Shown piece after piece: positions 1 through 10,800 of a stretch of DNA of 64,000 nt. How positions within the stretch are numbered: the first letter of the stretch is position 1; the number at the start of each line of letters is the position of its first letter. Both the position numbers and the translations under genes were made by a program. The notes under the pieces are model-generated. The model had not been told where the DNA came from, searched no databases, and saw only the letters and a list, made by a program, of their open reading frames with translations. Source of the DNA: Ligula intestinalis (taxonomy: Eukaryota > Platyhelminthes > Cestoda > Diphyllobothriidea > Diphyllobothriidae); the NCBI GenBank assembly GCA_036362985.1, contig JAYGXS010000003.1, positions 65,779,316 through 65,843,315 on the forward strand. The letters are read 5' to 3'.

Positions 1-1707
1 TCAATGTACACCAGTCTTAAAAAGCCTGGAAAAAGGGCCAACCGATAAAACATGCTATTGACCACGGATGACACAGCATTATCGATTTCTTTGACATGTT
101 TAAAAATGTGAACTGCTATTCGCACAATTCCCTCGCGTCCGAAGACGACCTGCTGTGCCAGTGTCGAAAATTTACAATAAAGTTCGTTCCTGTCTCCCAA
201 AGAATCTCTTTTATCAGATTACAAGCGGCTTTAACTTATTTCCTACTATAAACGTATCACGAATTACCTACGCTTTGATCAAGCATTGCACCTTTAACCA
301 CGATTTCCGTAAGAAACTTGGGCACAGAAAATTTTGCCATTAGGCGGTCTCACAAGAAATCCTTACCCATGCGTCAATGCTGATGCCTGCGATGCGAGTG
401 AAACCACCAGGTGCGTCCTCAAAACGCTCAGTTACCCACATTAGCAGTTGGTCTGACGGACAGTCTCTGTTGTCTTAGACGGTTGCATTTTTATTATCAC
501 TTTCACCTTGGCAGTAATCCGCGGGCCATTGAAGACTATAATGTCATGCATTTTTTTAAAGAATCGTGACACTGATGCCATTCCCGGCAGACAGTAAGTC
601 GATTGTACACGGCTTTTGACAATCGCAGTTGTTATTACATTCATCGTGGCTCCACGCTGCAAGTTGGCGTTTCGTTCCATTGTAGTCGGTCGACGGCTAC
701 ATAAACCTTAGAAGGTTAGCCCACATAGATGTCCGAGGTAAGTTGCATTTTTGCGCACCTGTGTCTTCTGTTGGTTATCCAGAATTTTCGCTTGCTCGGG
801 GCCGAGTGATATTACATTCTAGGCAATGTAATCGTTTGGTCGGTACAGCACCTATGCATTCAGTGAGTCAACATTTACGGTTTTTTTCCTTTGCCGACTG
901 TATAGTCATTCGTTGGAGAGGTTGTCTGGAAAAAGAATGTAGAGCGTGGGCTGCAAGCACTGCCAACCAAATGTTTTGCGTCCATTGAGTAATTTGTGGG
1001 CGCATGGGCAATATCTCACTCCGGACCAGAAAGATTATCCTGACTATGGTCTCTTGTACTCGAATGTTAGTCCTTTCACTGATTAAATCTCGATTTCTGG
1101 GGACTTCAGAGGATTCAAGCGAAAGTCATGCTATCTAATTGAATCGATATCTTATACCTTTGTTTTCTCATCTACTCGAGATCTGTACCAAAGGTATCCG
1201 AAACGATGTATTGACTTAATAGCCTCATCGTTCGTTTTGACTATACCGGCTTTGCTGACCACGAAACCATAAGTACTCTTCTTCAAGCCAATTTTATTTT
1301 TAGCATTTTTCAATTTTCTTGGCCGTCCTATGCTTGCTGGCATCGTAGTCTCATAAATGCAGTCGATGCCTTTATAGACTAACCTTGACCTGTCGTAAGA
1401 CCAGAGTGGTCTGCTAACACGTACTGTAGAATAAAGTCGAACCATGTTGATGAAACGAAAACAGCTGTGGCAAAACCAAAATGGATATCTAGCAAGTCGC
1501 CGTTCTCACTAGTTAAGTGAGCTTCAATTCTCATGGCATACTTAGCGTGCATTGGTCCTGGTGGTTTCCGTAGCTTGTCACGATGCCTACTGCTTGACCA
1601 ATTAAGACTTGAGTTTGGAGTAAAATCGCAGGGTCAGATTTTGAAATAAAATGACTTTTTTCAATTAATTTCGCGAACCTTATCGATGCGCATCTTTTAT
1701 TGTACAG
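1..1707. other. Intron or upstream sequence, no gene recognised
   Basis: I see no exon here. A 70-90 bp word around 285-362 (TTCCGTAAGAAACTTGGGC ... CTCACAAGAAAT) recurs at about 35455-35521, so it is a dispersed repeat. A minus-strand open frame at 1152-1445 has weak LINE-like wording at its start only and is not supported as a gene. Confidence 0.5.
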
Positions 1708-1852
1708 GGTCTGGCGCGAGAATCGTGACCGTATCGTGGGCTTCCCGGCTCGAGGCCACTTTTGGTCACACAGCGCACAGGAGTGGTACTACAACAGCGA
1801 CTACGCGTGCGAATACTCCATGATTCTGACGGGTGCGGCCTTCATACACAGG
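1708..1852 (+). CDS. EXTL3: EXTL3-like exon A (GT64 N-terminal part)
   Basis: The exon follows a TGTACAG acceptor and ends at AGG|GTAGGG. Its first base completes a codon split with an upstream exon outside the window. It encodes the [15 protein letters not shown] to TGAAFIHR stretch and leaves in phase 0. The reading frame stays open past the donor to 1933, but that extension has no family similarity and is intron. Confidence 0.88.
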
Positions 1853-4800
1853 GTAGGGGACTCTTGTTTTCTTGTCCCTATTGTATTATATTTTCATTCA
1901 AGCTGGCCAAGCATCACTCCACTTGTTGCTTGATCATCTGATAACTGCAGCAATCCTCCTTCATCGTTCGCAGTTGGTGCGCTTTAAAATTTTATCCCCT
2001 CACACATTTTTCTAGTTTTTTAAAAATCCCATTTACATTTAGCATTTCAGCTACGGTGTATTGATACTGAGCGCTCAGCAAGTCTGCTCTTTTTAGCAAA
2101 TATATTAATGTGCAGGACGGTGGTGGGGAATTAACTGAGTATGTAAGAGTCTGTGGTGTTCAGGCACAGGAAGGAATGAGGGGAGAAGGGATCTTGGGAG
2201 TTTAGAATGCAGGTGGGTCCCCAACAGCCGCTCAGATTCTTTGTTCAAGGTTGTCTCCTCTAGCACTTTAGGTCAAGAACCTAACCACAAGGCACTGATG
2301 GTGGCAAGCAAACCTATTTAATGGCGGTTCACGCTCGCCGTGTCACGGGGCCGTCATTGGGACTTGCGGCATTTTATAAGGCAGTCGGTGCGCCAGACCT
2401 CGGCCCACCGCGCCCTGGTAAAACTGTCGCTGCTGGTCGATGACTTCTTCGCAAAACGCAGGAGCCTGCTTTTTTCAGATGACCTTCGCTGTAGGTCGTT
2501 CCACTGTTCGCCACCTGTGGACGTGCCGGGTAGCCACCAGCTGTGCTAACGGGTAACCCGCTTTCCTGCCTCGGCACCGTTCGTCCGCACATGGAAGCAG
2601 GTCTTGGACCTTAGATTTTCGATCTCCGTTGGAGAAGAGATTGGGTGGTGCTTTTCAGATCCACCGCCGCCAATCGTCGTGCGCAGAGGGGTACCCTCCG
2701 TGACACCGTTTAGGCCGGCTGGATCAGGCATTATGACATCCGCAACAAGAAAAGGAAGGAATGATGGGTGAATACCACTGACGGTATGACGGCAGATTCG
2801 TGAGGCGGCATTTACAGCTTACTTGTGCAAGAAAGAATTGAAAACTCTCGCAGAGCGACAGCACATTCAGCAAGCTATATTTGTGAGTTGTTTGCTGAGT
2901 GATCTATCTTCCCAGTTAAACTGACATGTGTGGTTGGTTTTGTTCCTAGTTGTTGTTAGACCAGGCGATCTTTAAAGTTACGCTGTCGTAGAACAGAACA
3001 GAATTTTCAGAACAGAACAGAATTTTCAAGACGTTATTAGGACTGTGCGTTCAGGTTGTAGTATCGATTATTAAGCCTTTTTTTCCCATGCATACTTCGG
3101 ATATTTCCACTGGCGTTCACCTTATTACTGAAAGAATACCCAGTCCTCCGACTTATATGACCTGCTCCATGACAAAATGTAAAGAGGTAGCTACACGTAG
3201 TTTAGACCCGAAGCCTCCGTTTGCCTTTGTTACCTTGAAACAAGGGTGAAGATCCTTTCAATTTTAGTTACAAAGTGCGTGCTTCGCATAACCGACTTTA
3301 GAAAGCGAGTAAGCAGTTAACTGTTTGAAACTCCTTGAACCGTAGACCTGAGGCAGAGTGCCCTCCTTTCGATCTTATACATATTCCATTTTTGTAGCTG
3401 TGTCAATTTTCTTCTGTGTATTTATTCATGAGGAAGAGTTTGTCTTGCAGAGTTCCCCTAGGACGATCGTCCAAATGTCATGCCTGGGCACAGAACTAAA
3501 TTTAAGCGTTAAATGTGTATATCGGCTGCGTCTTCAATCTAAACTACTTATTGTGGGCGGCTGCCTAGCACGTCTGTCGATATTTCGTGTGAAACCTACT
3601 TTCCTCAACTGAAGTAGACCAATTTTCTTCTACCTTTAGTACACTATCTACTGGCCTTGGTAAGCATGATTACTAGAAGTTAACACTTTTAGCATAGGCA
3701 CGTACCTATTGCAGCAGGATCTTAGTTTATACAGCTCGATGGATAGAGTTGAAAGTGCGGAAACCAAGACAATCACCCTCGTGCTCGGGGCCCCAAACAT
3801 TTCCTTACTCGGAACAGTCGAAACCGAAATTCAGCCTCGTTGCTGAGATCAACGGGTATAAGCGCTAGCGTTGGCTACCTCAGCGTCACGGGAACCACAG
3901 CAGACGCGTCTACGAACCGCGTTCCCACCCGCCCTCCCGGCGGCCAAGGTCTGCTACACCCATCTCCCTACGTTGGATCAACTCTCCCCTCCGCCCAATC
4001 CGTGTTTTTGATGACGGAACAGCCCCTCATGGCCACGCTGCTCCGACTCCTCCTCCTCGCCGCCGGAATCGAGGCCAACCCTGGACCTCGCTGGTACTGC
4101 TCGTTCTGCCGAGTCCGTCTGGGCCGCCGCGACTGGTCTGTACGTTGCGGCTCCTGCAATGGCTGGTGCCATCTCCGCTGCAGTGGCCTCGCCACGGCTG
4201 CCGATTGGTCGCCCGCCTTCGCGTGTCCCAGCTGTCCCGTGCCCCCACCGATCTCCATGCCTCCAGCCCGTCCAGTCCTGAACCCAAATCCTCTGGTCTC
4301 CGACCTTGCCTCACCACCTGGTCTTAAGATCTTACAATTCAACGCCAACGGCCTCCTTGGGAAGCTTGACCAGCTCCTGGCCTTCATGCGCTCGCACAGC
4401 ATAGCTGTGGCGGCTATCCAAGAGACAAAGTGATCTAACTCCACTAAGGTCCCTTCCTGTGCCGATTACACGATTGTCCGTCGCGACCACGGCCGCAACA
4501 AAGGCGGAGGTTTGGCCTTCCTGGTGGACAAATCCATTGCCCATCACCAGCTTCCCCTGCTTGGAGCCGATCCCACGGAAGTACTGGCGATTTCCCTTGA
4601 CATTGGCCCGGCACCGCTAACCGTCGTGAACGTGTACATCCCTCCAACTTCCAGTTGTTCTCCCGGTTTCACCGCCTCTATCGCTCCCTACTTACCTTCT
4701 GGAGACAGTCTGGTGCTAGGTGACTTCAACGCTCACCATGACCTCTGGTGCTCTAACTTGGTAGCCGACTCCCGAGGAGAAGCTCTGGCTGATGAAATAG

Positions 4801-7800
4801 AACACGCCCCCTTTGCCGTTCTTAACGAGAACAGCCAAACGCGGCTCCCGACCAACGGCGCCTCCAGCTCGCCCGATGTTTCCCTCGCCAGTCTCAGTCT
4901 GGTAGCTTCCACCATGTGGAAGACGGAAATCAGCCTGGGTAGCGACCACCTCCCCATTGTGCTCGAATTGGCCACCGCCGCCGAGCGTATCAAGGCCCCC
5001 AACCGGCACTTCATTAATTTCAAGAAAGCCAATTGGGCAGCGTTCACGACCGAATGCGAAGCCGAGATCGATGGCCTACCGCTTCCCACCTGTGTCCACA
5101 TGGCGGAGCGAGCCCTTCGTCGACTACTCCTGGCAGCAGCAAGTCACCACATCCCTAACGGCCGCATTCCCTTTCTTCGTCCTAACTATCCGCCCGAAGC
5201 CTCCCGCCTGGAACGAGAGAGAGACGAAATACGAGCGCGTGATGCCAGTGACCCGCGCGTTGGCGAACTGAATGGCTTAATCACTAAGACTATCAACGAT
5301 GGCAAACGCCAACGCTGGCATGAACTAGTTTCAGATTGTAATTTCAGCGGCAACTCAGCTGCCACTTGGAAGCTTTTACGCAACCTGACCAAACCCCGGG
5401 CTGATACATCAAACCAGTCTATTAGCTTTGGGGACGGAAAGTTCATTTCCAACAACGGTAAGATCGCCGCGAAGATGAACAAGCTGTTCTCGCCCCGCTC
5501 GGCGCCCAGTCCCAAAAGCCAGCGCCCCCTTCTTCGCCTCCTCCATAAAGCCCCGCCCCCAGACATTTCCTTTTCGGCTGATGCCATCCTCACCGCCGTC
5601 AAGAAAATGAGAGCTTCAAAAGCCTTAGGACCAGATGGTCTGGCGCCTATCCATGTGCGCCACATCGGCCCGAAGGTGGCTGCCTACCTTGCCGCGCTCT
5701 TCAACCTTTCACTGGGAACTTCAATCATCCCTGATTGCTGGCGCCAGTCGATCATCATCCCCCTGGTCAAAGCGGGTAAGGACCCCTGCCTAGCGACCTC
5801 TTATCGTCCAATTGCCCTTCTCAGTCCATTGGCGAAGATCCTGGAACGGCTCATCCACCCAATTCTGACGTCTGTGGCGGAACTATCTTGCCACCAACAT
5901 GGTTTCCGATCGGGTCGTGGAACTACAACGGCGCTTTTCGAGCTCAGCGACGCTATCCTCGAGGGCTTCAATCAACAGAAGCCCGCTTCGCGGACTGTGG
6001 CAGTCTCAATTGACCTGTCACGAGCCTTTGACTGCGTCCGCCACGATCAGCTCCTGCAGGACTTGGTCTCATTGAACGTCCCGACTGGCCTGGTCCGATG
6101 GTTGGCGGCTTACATCCGTGGCCGTCACGATCGTGTCCTCTTCCGGGGCTCTCTCTCCAAGCCCCGTAAGCAGTCCTGTAGCGTCCCTCAAGGCTCTGTG
6201 CTCAGCCCGACACTCTTTAACATCTACATGCGAGAGCTCCCACTCCCCCGGGCACCTGTGCAAGTGGTATCCTATGCGGACGATATTACGTTCTTCTGCC
6301 GGCACCATGACATCGATCAGGCTGCACAGCTCCTCACGGAGTTCATGCCTGTTGTCGAAAACTTCCTTACCCAGCGCGGAATGACGATCTCGGCAGCCAA
6401 GTCGTCCGTAACTGTTTTTACGCTTGATCCGAAGGAGTTCAATCGTCATCCGGTCATCACCGTCAATTGGGCGTCCTTACCGCTCGTCCGCAAGCCCAAA
6501 CTCCTTGGTGTGCGTTTTGATCCGCTCTTCACGTTCGCAGACCATGCCAGGGAGACCGCAAGCAAAGTAAGCCGCTGCACCAAGGTCCTCAAGGCTCTAG
6601 CAGGCACATCCTGGGGCTGTGCGAAAGAGACTCTGTCGACTGCTTTCAAGGCGCTGGCCAAGCCGCACCTCACTTATGCGGCATCAATCTGGTCTCCTAC
6701 GATGAGCTCTTCCAGCCTCCGCCGCCTCCAGTCAGCCCAAAACGCTGCCCTCCGCACGATCACGGGTTGCTATAAAATGTCGCCTATAGATCATCTTCAT
6801 GCGGAGGCTTCTGTTCTACCGGCCGCCCATCACAACACTCTCCTTAGCCAGCAGTTCTGGTGGAGTTGTTCGCAACCCGGCCATCCCAATCATCACCGGT
6901 GCACCGCTCCCGAGCCCTGCCGCAACGTCCGGCCGTCTATTCGAGCACTCCACAAGGAAGCTGTTGCCTCGTCTCTCGCGGATCTACCTGTTGATAGCTC
7001 TGCCACCAAGACAGGCTTCCAGCGTCTCCATCAGAGATTCGTTGTCGAGGAAAAATGAGGTTATCGTCCCCCGGTCCTTTTGGGTGGCTATCCACCTCCG
7101 ATCGCGGCCTCGGAACGACATCTCCCGAGGGTCACTCGCTGTACTTTGGCGCAGCTACGCAGTGGCTACTGTATGCTCCTTCGCCAGTACCAGCACCGGC
7201 ACCCAGCACCCAGGGAACCACAGCAGACGCGTCTTCGACCGCGTTCCCACCCGCTCTCAGGGCGGCCAAGGTCTGCTACACCAAACCTCCCTATGGTGGA
7301 TCCATCTCTTCTCCTCTTAATCTGCTTTTTATGACAGAACAGCCCCTCCTGACTATGCTGCTCCGACTCCTTGCCGCCGGGATTGAGGCCCACCCGGCGG
7401 GGTTCCGGATCTAACAAGGGCTACTTGCCTGCCTGCCTGCCGGCTCGACCCATCCATACCCGACTGCTGTCCCGACTGCGGCGTCTCGCCGCATGACTGC
7501 CGTCATCTGTTCGCCTGCAGTTCTCGGCCAGGCACCCACCTCACTCCCGCGGACCTGTGGCTCAAGCCGGTCGAGGTCGCGGCTTTTCTCCGTCTCCCAA
7601 CTACTCCCAGTTTGGATTCCGGCGGGGATTCCTGATCCAACTATGGGCTACGACTTACACACACACCTCAGCGTCACCTCCGACAAATGGAAGCGCCAGT
7701 GCTAGCACCAGTACTACTGCATTTCTTATTGACAATGAGGGGATATGAGCCCAGTGCTGACTTTAATCAGCGTCACTTCTGACTTACAACACAGCCAGTA

Positions 7801-10800
7801 ATAGTACCAGCAAATACTATAACTCATCTGCACCCTAGTTATTAGTATTAAAAATGACAGTAGTGGTAGTAGTATGAGTGGAGGTAGACAATGCCGGAGT
7901 ATCCGCGCAAAGTCGACCGTCACTAAAGGCTAAGTCTAGGCGGTGTATCAGGCTGCATTGGAGAAAATGGTTTCCGTCCAAACCCTGCTCGGTCATCTCG
8001 ACTTCGGTCTTGTCACTAATTTAATGCGGTGGAGGGTTAGATTGCGGTGGACAGTTGTGCGTCTATTTTACTAAAATCTCGTACTTAGCCCCAATACCGT
8101 CTCTGCTCTTGAATACATGATGGACGTCATCGAAACCGATGCTCATACAACACCTACTGTAGGTACAATAAATGGGCAGCTGCTTAGCACTTCTGCCAAC
8201 ATTCCGTGTGAAACCTACTTTCCTCAACCGAAGCAGACCTATTTTCTTCGTTTACTTCTGTTCACTATCGTCAGAATATGTATGACTGACAGTCAAAATT
8301 GCTTCCTTGTTCACTGCCCACTGTCTCAAGGTCATGCAACGTCGCAGCAACTGGTTTCTGACTCGTTGATCTGCGGACTGTTAACCGACTTCCACTCGCG
8401 CGCATGCACACGTACGTCACGGCTGCCTAAGAGCTACTTCAACACACCACCCCTAGGCCGACGCGGCATGGGCTACTATACACCAAATCCTCTCGGGGGT
8501 AATGCGACACGCCAATTGGACATCACTTGAACCTGCTGCACAGCCATATAAAAACAGTTGCTGCTGCCGCCGCCGCTCTCTCTCTCAGGCTCTTTTAGGA
8601 ATTGAAAAGTCGTTTTTGGCTAACAGTTGTTTTCAGTAATTAATCATGACATGGGGGATAAAACTGGTCAGTTAATTGCAGCGTTTATGTAATCATCAGA
8701 TTAGGGAGGGGAGGGGAAATGGGTTAGTGGGTGAGGGTAATTAAGCAGCTAGTTTTTTCCCTCGTCTCCTAAATGCGGGCGCCTGCGCGGTTAGGACGTT
8801 GGTTGCGATGCCCAGAGAAGACAGGGGGATGTTCTGACGGTCAACGGATTGAGGTCTGTATGTCAGCCGCGTAGCTTGCGCTTGACTATTCTGTGGCTTC
8901 GTTTTGTGTGTTTTCAGTAGGCGTGGGGTTTCCGCGTGCTGTCGGCCAAGGGAGGCAGATTGCTTGTACCAGCGCCTTTTGACAGCATATACTAGGTTTT
9001 GCTAACCTGATTGTCACTGCAGGTGTGTGGCAGTTGTTATGGACGAATAAAAATCTACCCCAGATCGGTTCGTACATATAATTACAGAATCTCAACGAAA
9101 TTCAAGCAGTTAAGTTCTGTTAGTTGTCAAAGTGAGGGCACATAATTTTTAAAATTTGCTTATTGATGGTACTTGTCTTTAGACTGAACCATAACGTAAG
9201 GGTTGAGTGATAACACAGGCCGTTGCATCCTCGGAATAATCGAGCGTTTCTGCGACAGCGCTAGGAGTCTGTGTTTAGTGTTTAACCACAGGCGGGATGT
9301 TAACTTTTTGTGCAGAATGTAAGAAAGGAAGAAAATCTCCCGTCAGATAAGGCTGGTTTTCCGGTTTTCTCGGCTTGGGTTGGCCTGTCGCTGACCAATT
9401 ACGAAGAGGACGTCAAAAAGGGCCGGAAATGGCCCGTATGATCTCCCATGTTTTTGTTTTTTGCAGTCCTTGCGATTGCTTGACTGCGCTCTTCTCGGGA
9501 ATTCTAGGGAGAAATTAAACTTAAAAGGCTGTGCCTTTTACTGCCCCCCTTGATAACCGCACACCATCGTCAATTATCTTTATCTCTGCGTTTTAGTATT
9601 ACCTTCATGCCTACACCTACGAAATGCCCAGCAGAATCCGTGGAATCGTGGACGAGGAGATGAATTGTGAAGACATTGCAATGAACTTCCTGGTTTCACA
9701 TATCACGAGAAAACCCCCTATAAAGGTACCTCTTTTCATCCTATTTTATCTTAAATTCAGAAAAAATCCCTTCATTGATTTAAATTTAATTATTGCTAAA
9801 AGTTCCCTTCTCTGAACATTATTTTGGCTCGCGAAGACCCTGTCTTCTTTACCCTACATATTTCATAGAAAGCACCCACTAGTAGGTAGTTGCGCATAAT
9901 CTTTGGGCAATGCTCTGTGCCTCTTGATCCATAAATACTTACTAAGTAATCGTGCACTTATCGCAAGGGACTAAGTAGGTTAAACCATAGCAACTGCAAT
10001 CATTAGGCTTGGTTCCTTAGGGCGAGAGGAAAAATGGTAGGCTAGAGTGGTAGGAACCGTTTATTCTGTACAGAAAGTAGTGGAAAATAGCCAGGAATTT
10101 GACTGTCAGACGAGCGATCAACCGCCGGTCACAGCGCCGCGCCTGTAGTAAGGTGACCGTGGGAATCGCCGCAGCGTCTGGAGCGGCCTTTTTGTCAGTC
10201 GGCCTTTACAGGTAATTTGTTTGAAAAGCGGGCATATGCGGTCAGTGCATGTATACTCGTTGGCGTAGGTGGTACCAGTAAATGACTTCAGCTCTTGTGA
10301 CGTGAACATTGCTAACTCCAATCTAGCACCAGACCTGACAATCGAATTAATTAGAATAATAAGTTATGACTAGGAGGAAATGTATATTATCTTGGCCACT
10401 GTCCACATCCCTGACATAAATGTGATGATTTCCGAATCTCAACTTCTTTCAAGGTTATTATCTGATCAGTTTTGGACAAACCTTAGAATCCGACATTTTA
10501 CCGGTACAGGAAATTTCGCATGCTGTGATTCCTTAATTAATTCCCATACGAACGCTAAAAGCCGGTCATTTCCGAGCTTGACCCGTGTTAGAGATGCTTA
10601 ATCTTACACCCGTTGACTCCCAACACTAGCCTGGTTTATGCTCTTTCTTTTCTTCGAGCGTTATAGTCCGTAATTTTCATAAGCGCATCACATACCAGCC
10701 TTATTTTTTCTTTATTTATGCCCACCGACTTTGGCCGGCGTGCAAGCAGAGTTAGAGTTATTGTATGATTATTTTTTTCTTCTGGTTTTTTCTAAAATCA

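Noticed and set aside
1152..1445. Minus-strand 97-codon frame beginning like a LINE thumb (VRLYSTVRVSRPLWSY)
   Set aside because: Similarity stops after about 15 residues and no neighbouring LINE boxes are found.
3739..3845. Small ORF upstream of the LINE (ATG at 3739, about 35 codons)
   Set aside because: Out of frame with the LINE ORF, absent from the other leader copies, no similarity.
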